Below are positions 37,454 to 51,469 of a DNA stretch of 64,000 nucleotides, piece after piece. The position numbers and the translations under genes were made by a program. The notes below the pieces were generated by a model. That model was not told the origin of the DNA, ran no database searches, and saw nothing but the letters and a program-made list of their open reading frames with translations. Source of the DNA: Panulirus ornatus. Taxonomy: Eukaryota > Arthropoda > Malacostraca > Decapoda > Palinuridae. Where the stretch lies: assembly GCF_036320965.1 (NCBI RefSeq), contig NC_092265.1:5560001-5624000 (forward strand), in the 5' to 3' direction. The first letter of the stretch is position 1, and every line of letters begins with the position of its first letter.

Positions 37454-37560
37454 ATTTCTTATGCGGCACTTTATTCAATTAACCCAGTATGCAACACCAA
37501 GACCCCTTTTAAGGGGTTCCCACAGTTTTCAGGTTGCATTGATGATGAAATAGCCTACCA
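37454..37560 (+). other. Third open segment after UFC1
   Basis: A strong acceptor (CATGTTCTTTTAG at 37453) is followed by two open frames. Phase 2, which fits the previous segment, reads FLMRHFIQLTQYATPRPLL and continues to a TAG. Phase 0 reads ISYAALYSINPVCNTKTPF and beyond. Unrecognised, and possibly part of the same unexplained chain. Confidence 0.2.
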
Positions 37561-37639
37561 GAGTGACTTCACTGATGTGATGTTACTTCTTGCAGACAGA
37601 GTCTGCTGATGGCCCAAAACACTTATAATTAAGGCTGCA

Positions 37640-39920
37640 CTCTAATCAGAGCAAGAATATGCACCTGAAAGTAAGAATGGGAGGAGGAGAGGAAAATGTT
37701 TTGGAAGGAACTGAGTGAGTGTAGCAGCAGTTTGGGATGAGAGATAGGGTAATAGTTTAGGGTGATTTGAATGCAAGATTGGGTAATGTGGTAGTTGAGG
37801 GTATGACTAGAGGGCATGGAGTCTGTGATGTGAGTGAAATTACTAATTTCACAGCTTGTTGAGGTTTGTGCTGAAAAACGGCTGACAATTGGAAACACCA
37901 GATAAATTTTAAAAAGATAGGGTAGATGGTAAGTAAGTGATCTTGGATTATGTACTAATTGCTAGGTGTGCAAAGGAGAAAATCTTGGATGTGAATATGC
38001 TGAGAGTGGCAGCTGATGAATACCTGGTGGAGGCTAAGGTGAAGGTTTCTAGAGGCTTTCAGAAAAGAAATTAAACAGGTGGGAAAAGAGTGGTGAAAGT
38101 GGGTGAGCTTGTAAAAGAGGTGAGATTGAGCGTAGATGGGCAAAAGGTGAGAGTAAATGAAGCTAAGGGAGTGGGTGAGGAATAGAAAGTATTTAGAAAA
38201 GCTGTGCTCACATGTTTGAGTGAAGTGTGTAGCATGCAGCTAGAAGGTGGACATGAAAGAGGGTAGTGAGTGGTGGAATGATGAAGTTCAGTTGTGATTG
38301 AAATAGAAAAGAGAAATGTTTGGGTGTTATAGAAAAGTTGTGAGTGATTGAGATGTTCAAGACAGAGTTGTAGGAGGCCAAGAGGAAGGTGCAGGGGCTC
38401 AAGCAGAGAGCAAATGAGAGCTGGAGAGCAGACTTTATGGAGAATAAGATAATGTTTTTGGTAGGAGGTTGATAGTGAGAGAAAACAAATGGGAACACCT
38501 GTAATGGGGCAAATGAGAAGTGGTAGCAGGCAGAGATTGGGTGAAGAGGTGGAGTGAGTACTTTGAACGACTGTTGAATGTGTGAATGAGTTTCATAGTA
38601 GGGTGTCAAATGTGACATATCTAGGTCAGGAATTATGTGAAGTGAGAGTTATGCAAGTGGTTTGGTGAAAGAGATGGGTAGTGAAAAACTTGTGTAGGAT
38701 AAAATGAGACTGAAGTGTATGGGATTGCAGTTGAATTTCTTAAAAAGATGTTGATTGGTCAGTTAGGATTTTCACTGAATGTATGGACTGTGCTGAGGTA
38801 CCTGAGGATTGGCAAAATGCCTGTAGCATGCGATCATATAAAGGCAAGATGGAAAAAAAGTGACTTTGAATTAAGGAAGTATAAGTTTGTTGATTGTACC
38901 TGGTCAGTTGTATTCAAGTGTGATTAAGAGACTTGTGGCATGCACAGAGCATCAGACTGGGTAGGAATACAGAAGGATCTATATGTGGCATTTATTGGTC
39001 TAGGGAAGGAATATGTTAGGGCTGATAGTGTTGCGCTATGAAAGTTGTTATGAATATATTGTGAAAGAGGAAAGCTATTTGGAGTGAAGTTTTCATCAAG
39101 ACTGGAAGGTGTGTGGTAGTAAGTAGAAACAAGGGCGAATGGTTCCTGATAAAGTTGGGTCACTGGCAGGGGTATATGTGATTTCATCATGGCTGCATAA
39201 TCTGTTTATGCATGGGGTGATGAAGTAAACGAATGTGAAGGTTGTAGAAACAGGTCAATCACCATTCTTTTGGGATTGGGAGGGGGGTGGGCCTTTTGGT
39301 AAGACACTACTGCAGGTAGTTTCAAGTGAGAAACTGCAGAAGGTAGTTTTTGAGTTTGGGGAATTGCAGGCAATTTCAAGTGAGAAACTGCAGAAGGTAG
39401 TTTTTGAGTTTGGGGAATTATGTGAAAGGATAAAATTGAAAGTAACTTGAATAAAAGCAGTGTTATGAGGTTAAGTAGTGCAAAGAGAGGCTAGTTGGGT
39501 TTTGAGTTTGATTAGAGAAGACCTGGAGAAAGAAAAGTGTTTTATACATCTGGGAGTGGATATGACAGTGAATTAACCATGGAAGTTGAAGTGAGTCATA
39601 GGGTGAGTCTTGGGATCATTAAGTAATATGAGAAGTCACTATCTGGGATGGCAAAGAAGAGCATATTTGAAAGTATAGCATTTCATCAATACAAGGTGTG
39701 GCTTCTTGACAAGAATGTATGGAATACCAATCAACACTGTTTCCCCATCTTGAGAAAGTCAACTGCCACTCCATCCTCCCCAGTTGCCTAGATGAGTATA
39801 ATGTCATCAAATTTGCCATTTACCGTAGAAAATGCAAAGAAGGCATTATGATGAAAAGCTGGCAGTGATTGAGAGAAGTGGTACTTTGTAAAGAGCATCA
39901 TAATGATGATTAACAAAGAA
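37640..39920 (+). mobile_element. Decayed LINE with endonuclease and reverse transcriptase remnants
   Basis: With frameshifts, the + strand reads LINE protein landmarks in the right order. LGDLNARLGNVVVEG at about 37755-37800 is the GD-NA motif of the apurinic-type endonuclease. WWNDEVQ-like text is at about 38272 and RWSEYFERLLNV-like at about 38548. GIAVEFLKKMLIG is at 38720-38760, VPEDWQNAC-like at about 38800, DQVGF-like at about 38953, and FGELCERIKLKV just before 39450. There are many stops and frameshifts, so the element is dead. It contains an internal 54-bp tandem duplication. Confidence 0.75.
39311..39418 (+). repeat. 54-bp tandem duplication within the decayed LINE
   Basis: Two units of 54 bp (18 codons, differing at only about three bases) give SSEKLQKVVFEFGEL twice in succession. 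The duplication is in frame with the residual LINE reading frame. Confidence 0.85.
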
Positions 39921-41287
39921 GTGTAGCAGTGTCAGTAGAGGATGGAGGGGGAAGAATGTGAATATCAAACACTCCTCCATTGTGATACATTTTGGTGTAC
40001 CTTTCGTTTTAAACTATTGATCTCTTAATTGCTGATTTTATTATTTACTGAATATACAATATAGAAAATTAATGATGTTCAAATTTCTTAGTTTTACAGG
40101 TTATAGTTTTGAAATTGAGATCATTCTTAGAATGAAATTATTTCTTCATAGATGAAAAGGTTTCACGTATCTTTTCTTTACTGGACTGAAAAGTAAAAGA
40201 AGCATGTAACATTTTATTGTCAAAAAACAGAAAATATTCATGATGCGAATCTAAAGTGGAATGAGTATATACCTAGAGTTTTAAACTTCATCTTTCAGAA
40301 TACACATAATGGGAAGTTTTATAAAAGAGAACTATACATAACAGGATGGATAGACCTTGAACATCCATGCAATATCCATTAAAATGTTAAATATTACTGA
40401 TATTGGGATTCAACAGGAGTGTGGTATCTCTGCTCTTAGAAAGATTTTCACAAAAACAGCATATTCAAAACATAGAATAAATTTATTCTCTGACAACATT
40501 TACAGGTGACAAATTTCATAAATTATTGAAATCTACCTACTTTACAAGCTTGGATCTCTTGCTAGTATGTCTGGTAGCTGAACAAAAAGTTAGTTGCAGA
40601 GGTATTTGAATAATGCACTATTTTTTATGTAACAATGTTCGGATCAATCCAATCCGCTGTACAGTACATGGTACAGCCAGTGCCTGGGTAGACTACAATG
40701 TATTCCACCTTCACAGAAGGTGTCAGTAATTGTACTGGAAGAAATGCAGATTTACAAGGCACAATCATCAGTCAAGTAAATACAGGGGGAACTTTTAAAG
40801 TCCACATGACTCATAACTCTTACAGTATCCTAATAAAACCTGCATACTACAGATGAATTCAGTACTATAGTACTAAACTGGATTAAGAGGTAGTATTAAA
40901 AAAAGGGGGGAAACGTCCAGATTTTCTACAAGTGTAAGCAGACTTCAGTACACAGATCCTGCCTATTGAGCAAAATTTTTCCACTGCCCAGTGACACATG
41001 GATGAAACAAAAAGAATATCAAGATTTAAATTTACTAAACCATTTTATTATAAATGTTTAACAGCTGTAATACTTTAAAACATGAGGTCTGATCATGGTT
41101 AACGAACAGATTTTGTGCTGATGTTCTTAATGGATACCAGATTATACTGTATTTTTTTCTTTTATAAAGGTCCTAACCAACTTCACTCCTCAACATGGGA
41201 GGCATGATTTTTCATACATATGTGTTAAAATTTTAATGAGTGAATTTTAGGCTTTCTTCCAAACAGTTTGAATATAGTAATTAACAA
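39921..41287. other. AT-rich intergenic DNA and likely Shootin-1 3' UTR
   Basis: Lies between the LINE relic and the Shootin-1 stop. On the - strand an AATAAA is at 41044-41049, about 0.9 kb past the stop codon. It is one candidate for the polyadenylation signal. Nothing else is recognised. Confidence 0.4.
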
Positions 41288-41480
41288 CAACACAAGGCAC
41301 TACCAGACTCCACCTGCTTGTGGTTATGCCATAAGTGAAAAGTAACCCTTAGCAAGATTGTATCATTGGAGAAAAATCTTATCAAAAAGCTTCTCACTCC
41401 AAAGGAGTCCATCCTTTCCCTGCTTCTGATTGTAGTGCAGCCTTGAAGCTGCAGGAGCCCCTAGAAAGGGGATCCTGATG
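41288..41480 (+). mobile_element. Repeat C copy in the Shootin-1 3' region
   Basis: Shares with the copy at 12760 the words CCTGCTTGTGGTTATGCCAT, AAGTGAAAAGTAACCC, CTCACTCCAAAGGAGTCCAT and TTTCCCTGCTTCTG. It is diverged. It may lie within the Shootin-1 3' UTR if the distant polyadenylation signal is used. Confidence 0.6.
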
Positions 41481-41962
41481 TGAAAGAATGTTGATATCAA
41501 AGAATGTAGTTTTTATATCTGAATTGGCTTCACACAATTTGAATTTAGTTGTATTATCAGAAACTAGGTTTTGTTTCATTGGTTATTGGTAATACTATAT
41601 AAGTATTTAACCAGTATATAAATGTGAATGACCTTGTAAGACTAAAAAGATAAATAAATATAAAATCAAACACAAGAGTAAGTAAGTGCTTAGTGAATTA
41701 ATATAGATTTAATAATGTATTTCAATTAAGATCAAATTCACGATCATATGCAAATGATGAAAATACATGCATCATGGTGTCAATAATATTTCAAGAGTCA
41801 ATAAGATATAAACAAAACTATGTCAGCCACATTAACAAAATTTAAAATGACCAGGATAATTATTATGAAACATGCTTAGCTTCACATGTGATATCTGAAT
41901 GATTTTTAAACTCTCTTTGTAGTTTAACCTGAAGACTAGATAAGATTAGGCTAATCATATAA

Positions 41963-42750
41963 TTATTCTTGGGATGGACTTCTGCTGTTCCTCAAAAATA
42001 TGGTTGTTGATGATATGGCTCTGGCTGGAGATGGTCGGCAATTTTCCCGTTCCTCAGATTTTTCAATTCTGCCACTTACAGGTGGACTTGTCTCACGGCT
42101 AGAACATTCATTTTCACCATCAGAGGCACTAATTAGCTTTAGAGTGTAAGATGCATTGGAAGTTGTGATGTCCTCAGATGTGGTGGTATCCCTTGTTGTT
42201 GTAGTGTTTCTGATTGATGTGATGTCCTTGATTGCATTTATTTTTGTTTTCATGGTGTTGTTGGCACTTGTGGTATCTTCCTCTGTTCTGTTATGTTCAA
42301 ATGAGTTAATGTTTTCATTTTTGGAAATCATGGATTCTTCCACAGAATTTGTATCTGTTACAGGAGAGTTTTCCTTAGTTTGTAGGGTTGGAGAGCCCTC
42401 AGCCACTGCATTGTCGGGGTCTCCACCAACAGACTGTCTTGTTTCCTTAACACTGATTGTTTTATCAGATGATATGGAATCTCTCTTATCCTTTTTTCCC
42501 TTAGTAATACGGGATTTTGACTCCTGAGAGATTGCTGATGGTTTGAGTCTGCCATGGCGTGCACGCTTCATAGTAGCTAGAATGCTCTTCATCTCTTGTA
42601 CAGCATCAACTGGCTTCTCTTTCACCTCAGGATCTGTCTTCTTGTTAAGACATCCAGAGGTAAAGGGTTTTGTTGACTTAAGCTTTACTCCTCCTTGCTT
42701 AATCTGATTGATGAGATCATCCATACCACGCCCTCCTTTACTCCCAGAAT
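41963..42750 (-). CDS. SHTN1: Shootin-1 exon 10 (C-terminal tail)
   Basis: Residues 501-762 and TAA. DSGSKGGRG leads into MDDLINQIKQGGVKLK, which matches the conserved Shootin-1 helix EEMMDRIKKGVHLRP. VDAVQEMKSILATM then matches SAVDELKGILGTL. The rest is disordered, Ser/Thr/Glu-rich and lysine-rich, with a Thr-rich internal repeat at 676-701 (42149-42229). The long open frame on the opposite strand is antisense shadow. Confidence 0.95.
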
Positions 42751-45700
42751 CTGTGGATTGTACAATACTTGTATCAATTTATCCATCTATATCCCTGATG
42801 CCCATTCCCTCTGGGAACTCCCATCAAGGGGGTGGCTGGGAAAAAGTCTCTAATTATCCCTGTCCTTACATGTCTCCCTTGCATACACCATTCCATGCAT
42901 TTTTTCATCATTTTTCTCCCTCCAGTACTCTTCCACTCTATTTTCCCATGTCACAGGTGGTCTTTCTCTCACACCAACCCCTTGAATTGTTCTGTTATAC
43001 ATTTTTCTTTTTAAACTTCCCATCTTACATTCTTTCCATACACCCAAACCATCTCAAAGTAATATGTTTCATCCACTCTACTGTTCCACAATTCATTCAC
43101 TTTGTTTTTTCTGCCATGCCATATCTCTCATACACCCCTTCATTTCTTTATTAATTTCATCTAGTCATACCACATGCTCCTTTCAAATAGTCATTTTCAC
43201 AGCCTGGATTCTTGACCTCTTTGATCATTCCATGTCCAATTTCAGGAGTACTATACTGTCCCTTAGTCCTTTCTTCACTTCCATACTTACAACTCTACCC
43301 TGCATTATTCCATTAAGGAACCAAGTGACTCTCATACTATGTATCAACAATAAGAAACTCTCATCGAAGATCCCAGCATACTTATGAGGAACTTACCTGA
43401 ACTATCTCCTTCCTTAACTTTCTTGTTTTGTTTGGAAGCACCAATCAGAGTAGCTAATGTGGTCACAGGGTTGGCTGGAGGTGGAGGTGGAGGTGGAGGA
43501 GGAGCAGGACCTGCAAGAGGAAGGGGTGGTGGAGGAGGAGGGGGAGGTGGTGGTGGTGGAGGTGGTGGTGGTGGTGGTGGTGGTGGTGGAGGAGCAGAGA
43601 CAGGTGGTGGGGAGGGAGTAGGTCCCCGTGGATGAAACTCAAGTGCAACACAAGTCCTGCTGCGTGATGAAGGCTCTGACACCCATGGTAATTTGCTTTG
43701 AGTGGGAGCATTGGAACTCTCTTGTAGTGACTTTAGTTGCTCTCGTTGTTCTTCAACTACAAAGACAAGACTAGTTATAGCAAAAAGTAATATCAGAAAG
43801 AGCTACCTACTTCATATTTGAGTGCACTGTTAAAAGCTAATACATAATTCTACTTGTCTTCTAAAAATCAAACTTAAGAGAGTTAAGGATTAAATGATTT
43901 TTGGGAATGAAAAAGTGCCAGAACCTAATGGATATTCGGCATTTTATAGCATGAACAATATACATGTAAAAACTTCAATTAATTATATAAAATTATACAT
44001 CAGCTTTCTTTAAAAAAAACCAATTTATCTGTTTACAATAACGTTACTGACTAAAATTTCTCCAATACCAAAACCACAGCCTCCTATTCACAACCAGGCC
44101 CCAAAAACCTTACATATAGATGAATTTTAATTTGATTTGCATATACATAAAAGTTGCATATGCCAAATGCTTAAACAGTATGAATATATAAGAAAAATGA
44201 AGACCTATTCAGTAAGCATAATTTTGGAGAAAAGTAACCATAAAAGGAAGATAAAACTACAATAAGATATAAAGAGAAGCTCTAACATAAGATTTAATGA
44301 CAATCTATGTATGACAGTCCTGTGGCTGAAAACTTCTGTAAGATTAATAAATGGGGCTGTCAGCATCTGTGGCCATAGAAATTAGTAGTAAATGAAGAAA
44401 TTTTCCCTTCTCCAATACCACGACTTTCATGTATAAATAATGTTAAGTGATGGGATACATTCTAAAAAATTAAACCTTATTTGCACAAATACTTGTCATT
44501 AAATCATAATTATTTGGATGTTTATACTAACCTTTTCTACGAAGATCTTCAATTTCAGTGTCTGCCTCATTTGCTTTAAGTTCATGACCTTTTCCCTCTT
44601 CCTCCAACAACAATATACGCTCTCTCAGGAGTTCAACCTCAGCAGCTTTTTCACCAGACTCATAAGACAGTAATTCAGCCTGTGTTGCGATAATGCTGTT
44701 AAAATTGAACTGAAGTATTAAGTAATACGTTTTATATCAAAGTCTTGATACAGCTGAGGTGTAATTCATAATTGCTATTCAGTGTTTTCACTAAAAATAA
44801 TGTATAGAGAAAGGTTGTGAATGGTAACTGGGAATAGGAACTACAATACACAGGAGGGTAGGCATAGACAAAGCTGAAAATAATGTAACTGATACAGTTA
44901 TAGTGAGGGAGTTAGCATAAAAGTTAAATTAAGCAAACTGAGGCAAGTGGGATAAGAGCAAAAAGAAAAAACTATAATAGAAATTATTATTAAGTGAGGA
45001 GCGTTCATCCTCTTCAAAGGCTTGGGGTGTCTGAATGTGTTGGATATACGCAAGATGAAGAGAAAGGACAGATAAGTAGTATGCTTGAGGAAGGAGCCTG
45101 TATGGTTTTGCTATGACTGACATAAAGCTCAAGGATAAGGGAGAAAAATGTTTAGAAAATGCCATGGGGGTAAAGTCAGGGGTTAGTGTGAGGATGAGAG
45201 CCAAGGAACTGTAGCATTACTGTTGAAGTGGGAATTGTGGGAATGTGTGGATGAGTATAAGGAAGTAAGCTCCAGACTGATGTGGGTAGAAATGAAAATG
45301 GATTACAAGAGATGGGTGATTATAAGTGCTTATGCATCTGGCCATGAGAGGAAAGATGAAGAGAGGTGAGTGTTTTGGGTGCAGCTTTGATGCAAGAGAC
45401 TGCATATTAGTGATGAGTGATTTAAATGCAAAAGTGTGTGATGTGGCAGATGAAGGTATAACTGGGAGGCATGGAGTATACAGTAAGGTGAACGAAAATA
45501 ATGAAAGCTTGTGGAATTGTGTGCTGAGAAAAAGGTCAGTGACTGGGAGTACCTGGTTTAAAAAGGAGGACATACACAGGTATACATGGGTCAGTAAGAG
45601 AGATGGTCACTGGGCATTACTGAAATGAATACTAATTAACTGATAAACATGCAAAAGAGAGACTCTTGGATGTGACACTGCTGAGAGGGGCAACTGGTGG

Positions 45701-48700
45701 GATGTCTGATCATTACCTGATGGAGGCATGGGCGAAGACTTGTAGAAGTTTTCAGAAAAGAGAAAATGACATGAGTGTGAAGAGGATGGTGACATTGAGT
45801 TTTGAAAAGTTTATGGCTAATAAAGTAATGAAAAGTTGCTCATCTTTACTTCAAACTATGATTTTGTATTCTACATAGCTTGGTGCATTTTTACATGTTT
45901 ATTTTCCTTTTTTAATGATCATAAATTATACATACCTGATTTCACTACTCAACCTCATTCATAAAGAAATCTTGTGAAGCTATTTTCAGAATTTAAAACT
46001 TTACACATAGGCAGTGGTTCTAATCACCCAATTCTTCCATTATTCTTGCACTCTGTCTGTCATTCTATCTGTCCATCAAACCATTCACATATAGGTCTGT
46101 TCATCCATTTATCTATCCACTCATCTCGCTATATGTCCATTTGTCCAACCATTTATTCAAAGCTAGCTTTGATTAGAAAACTGAATATTAATGTGCCCTT
46201 AAAAAACTTGGAACATTTACAGCAGTTACTTCAGTTATTTAGTCTTGTAATAGTGCAATTCTCTATGAATTTAGGAGGAAACCCCTTGAAAAAGATGTTA
46301 GCAAGGTCAAAGAAGTGACCTGATGGGGATTAACAACGAACAAATAGCAAGTATGATCCTACCAGCTCTCCTAAGAAGTGAGTATAAACCCCAACTTCTT
46401 AAGTTCTCAAGTCAAAGAGCATTATCAACTGTACCACATTAATCATACATGTAACAGTAATTTGACAATAATTAGGGAAAATTTCTTAAGTTCAAGCAAA
46501 TAAAGGTCTATAGACCGTCCCATGCCAACCACAGGAAAAGAAAACTACCTTCAGTTTATGCATGGCTTGTTTATGTTCCTCTTCTTGTGTGTGAAGCTGC
46601 TGGGTTAGGCTATGCACTTCCTCCAGGGCCATACGTAGCCTCTCATCCCCCATTACATCTGCTAATGCAACGGCACTCTGACGAGCTAGTGCAGCCTGCT
46701 CACTACGGGCCTGTTAAAAGGACAAACACATTATATTTTAAATATATGCATCTTGTATTTTTTATAATGAACTCAAGTAAAATCTTTCCTAACCATTTCC
46801 TTTATTTATGCTCCTACCTCATATTTTCATATATTAATGTAACTTTCTGTTTATTCTTTGTATGAAATCTCTTATAATGCAAAAGGGCAACTGATGCAGA
46901 TCCTGTTTCATATTATGATGTTGACATGTCACCACATGTAATCATATACATAAACATTATCACCTTACTCTTTCCCTAGATATTGTCCTTAATCTTTATC
47001 TGTATCAACTATCACTCTCTTCATTAGTACATTGTCTTACACTTTATCATATGCTTCCTTCAGAGTATCATAGCTCCCCTCTCTCTCATTTATAAAGTTT
47101 TGCACTCTGTGTTGCAACTCCAGTCTTCTATACAATCTGTTTCACCAGATTGCACTGTAAACAACTATTTTGTTATTATTTAATATCAATGTGCCATCTA
47201 TTTATTGATTTTTGAAAAGCATTTTCTCAGGGCAATGGATCTGATGTTAGAAATGAGAAGTTGCTTGGGGGAGAATGACTTTCCACATCCAGTGAATGCA
47301 ATAGCTCTCTCCCCATCCAACAATCTTAAGTGAAAACCCCAGAAGTTGGACTGTGCTTTGAAAATCGGGAAAAATATGAAGTTAACTCTTAAACAGCACC
47401 TGACATCAACCAATGTTCTCTTTGGAAATAGCAGCTGACATCAACTGATGTGCTAACTTTTCCTGCTTGTGTTTGAATATCTAGTCAACTTATCTACGAA
47501 AGCCCATAGAGGTCTCTTCCATCAAGAGAATAGTGCAGAAAATGTCCTAAGAGTGTCCTTACGGCCACCATTATAATTGCAAGGTCATCCACCTGGAGCT
47601 TGTCTGTACACAGTGACCATGCAAAAAATAAAGATAGATTGTTGAATGACTTAAGTTATACGGAGAAACACATATGAATCACATCAGTTGATGAGGAAAG
47701 TGAAGAATAACATGAGATGTATGAAGGAGCAGTATTTGCTTGGTCCTGACAACTTTGACAGGAAGTTCATCAATGAAAGGTTAAGTCTTACCTTTGCTGC
47801 TTCTGTAGCAGCTGTGTTGGCCCGAGCAGCCTCTGAACGTAGCTGAGCTTGAAGAGCTTCTACTTCATCTAGAACTAAGACTGACACACGTCCCATCCTT
47901 CGCTCAACTGCTTCAAGTTCTGATATCCTTCTCTGAAAGTAATTTTAAGCTGTATATTTTGTACATGCTACCTCAGCATGAATTATAAAACTGTCTTGAC
48001 AGCTTCTGTACATACACATATACTTTTGTAAAGATGCTAATCTTCACAAGAAAAGGCAAGAGTAACTAAGGGACTTTAATGCTTTTGTCAGACTTGTATA
48101 ATTACCCAAATGTAAAAAATTTGCAAAATATATCTGTTTAGAACATGGAGAGAATGAGTGAGGAATGACTGACAAAGAGGATATATGTGTCAGAGGTGGA
48201 GAGAACAAGGAGAAGCAGGAGACCCAATTGGAGATGGAAGGATGGGGTAAAAGATTTTGAGTGATCGGGTCTTGAATGTACAGGAGGGTGAGAGGCATGC
48301 AAGAAATAGAGAGAATTGGAATGTGGTATACCAGGGTCAATGTGCTATCAATGGACTGAACCAGGGCATGTGAAACATCTGGGGTAAATCATGGTAAGGT
48401 CTGTGGGACCTGGATGTGGATAGGGGGCTGTGGTTTCGGTGCATAACACGTGACAGCTAGACTAAGTGTGAACAAATGTGGCTTTTTTGTCTGTTTCCCT
48501 GGTGCTACAAAAGACAACCATTTGTTTCTCTTTGTATTCCCTCCTTCATTCTATATTAATACCTTCCCTAGTTTTATCCTGATGTTGCTAATTCCTTTAC
48601 ATAAAAGCTTACCTGCAAGTGCTCAGTCTGTTGGTTTGCATCATCCAGCTGTTTCCGAACTTCTACTAGCTCTTCTTGAGCATCAAATTCTTCTTGCTTT

Positions 48701-49825
48701 GCCTTGCTCATTTCTGCTGTTAAGCCTGCCACATCTACTTCTAAGCCTGTTTTGAAAGGATTGAAGGTGTTATACAATGGAATACTTTATATGTTTTGTT
48801 GTAATTGGTATATGCTACCATCAAAATATTTGGTTAATCTTCTTTATAGAACAAGAGAATAATAAATATGGGTAAACAGAGGAAAACTATTTATTTCCTG
48901 ATATCCAGTAAGTTACTTTTTACCTCCAAAAGCATTTTGACACATACTTAAGAAATATTTGATTACATGCACAAGATAATCCAAACACTGGAAACAAAAG
49001 TAGTCTCTATGAAATCAGCAAAGCAAGATTGATGAAAGGTCATAGCAAGAACCTAAGCATGTATCACATTAGCAAAGGTGTGATATCCTTTTATAATAAC
49101 AAAAAGGCAGATTAACAGAGTAAGCTTGGTGAAAAAGAATGATTATAGACACTACATAAATTTAAAAAGTAACATGATTAGTTAAGAAAGTTTTAGAGAT
49201 GGGGCCCAATGAATGTAGAACTTGCTTCTCATGCAGTAAAATCAGGTGATTATACTCAAAAAAAGAGTGGTAGTTACATTTCTATACTGTACAAATTATC
49301 ATAATATGTTACTATATATACCCAAGAAGCTGCCTTTGCTTTCTGCCTCACCCAAACATGAACTGCTGGCATTCTGTCTACAAACATACAATCTCATCAT
49401 GTAACACAACACTTGACAAGACTTAACTCGCACAACTCATTCTTTGTAACTCTAGATTTTCCTGTGTTGAGCACTATATATTAGCCCTGCCTTTTTGCAA
49501 AATGGTAGGAGTAACAGATAGAGTAAGTACGTAAGAACATTAGACTGGAGCATTAGGTAGAAACATTATGAACAAATAGTATGTAGGAACATTATGTGGA
49601 AGCATTAGTTACAAGTAGTAGGTTGGAACATTCAGTAGAAGTAATCAGTTGGAACATAAGGTAGAAACCTCTGGAAACATTGTCCTAGAGTTGCCCTCTG
49701 CCTGTAAAAGATTAGGCCCTAAAGGCTAAGAAGCAGCTTTGGAGTTCACCACTTAAGGAGACTCCTTGAAGGAGTTCCCAAAGGCAATGGGCATCATTGG
49801 TAGAAATATATAGTTAGATGAACAT

Positions 49826-49883
<58 letters not shown>

Positions 49884-51402
49884 ATGTGTAGGTATTGAAT
49901 ATTTGTGGTTGGTGGTTGCTAGGCAGTCAGTGAGTTCTGTTTTGTGTGGTTGGCATTTTCATTAAATTTGCTTTTAATATGGTGGATAACAGGTCTGGTG
50001 AGACATGGTGGAGTCAATGCATTGTTTGAAAAGGATACTAAATGGATTCTTTTCTTGTCCAAATCTTGAACCTTTTTTTATGTTAGCTGAGATAGCATGC
50101 ACTACTTAATGCCCTAATCATACCCATTTCATTTATGCAATATATATTTTTATCAACCAGCCCTGACTGATGGATGAATAGCCAGATGGACTCAGGACTG
50201 AATGCAGCCATGCTTGCCCTATCCCAGGAATCCTGTCCTTAGTTACACCCAGTAATACATCTTACAGGTAAGTGTCTTGAGGGAATTTAGTTTGTTGGCT
50301 ACTTTTATGTTGATGATTGTGGGATGCTTCTCTTACCCAGAATTTTGGAATTTTGTTGACTTGGAGCAGTTGTCTATTCAAGGTGATAGGAGGGTGCAGG
50401 TTGGATTCATGTCTGTCTGGAGTTAAAAGATGCAGACATTCTGCTCAAGTAAGTCAATCATCCTAGTGTGATGGCATGTAGTGTAGAGTTGCTTGTTTGT
50501 TATTATCACCTACAACCCCAGGATTCATTTTATGCAGCTCCTGCATCTTCAAGGCTGTACTTGAACCAGAAGCAGGAAGATATTGGACTTTTGGAGTAAC
50601 ATAGGGGTGAAAGCATACTTCCCAAGTTTTCCCTATGTTTTGTACAAGGTGACTGAGAGGGGCAGGGATGGGGGGCTAGAAATCCTCCCCTTCATTTATT
50701 TCAGTTTCTTAAAGTTAGATCAGATGAAATCAAGTGAGGAGTCTTCATCCTCCTCAAAGGCTCAAGCTGGGGTGTCTGAGTGCATTTGGATATGACCAAG
50801 AAGAGAAGGAAGAGAAAGGTAGTATGCATGAGCAAAGGAACCTGGCTGTTGTGTCTTTGGGTGAAACATACAGGAGGGTGAAGAGGGTGCGTGGGATAGA
50901 GTTAGTGGTGTGGTTTACAGGGATTGATGCGTTATCAGTGGACTGAACCAAGACATATGAAGCAACTTGGGGAAACCATGGAAAAGTCTGTGGGGCCTGT
51001 TTTTGAATAGGGGGCTGTAAATTCAGTGCATAACATATGATACTTATAGAATGATGTGTGCATATTAGGTTTTCATTTCATCTTTCCTGAATCTACCTCA
51101 GTGATGTGGGAAATAACCAAAAAATTATGAATAAAGAAAAAAGATCTAGTTATGTATATGAATTCATTAATTTATCTATCTATAATTTTCCCAGGACCTC
51201 TTTCTAAGAAAGAGCTCTAGTGCTCATAGGATTTCTTTTCATAGGCTCCTGTTGCCCACAGCTGTACTAATTCCAGTAGCAGGGATATGAGGACTCCTTT
51301 GTTGTGAGATGTTCTTTGATGAGACTGTACTCCCAATGCTACAGCCTAATCAAATGTGACTTTTCAAATGAAGTGTTACCTCACGCATGAAGCGTACAGT
51401 TA

Positions 51403-51469
<67 letters not shown>

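Noticed and set aside
42156..42527. 123-codon open frame on the + strand
   Set aside because: It is the antisense shadow of the Shootin-1 terminal exon.
43384..43635. Glycine-rich protein on the + strand
   Set aside because: It is the complement of the poly-proline exon of Shootin-1.
45326..45628. Independent 100-aa gene
   Set aside because: The DLNA and downstream text identify it as a LINE endonuclease fragment.
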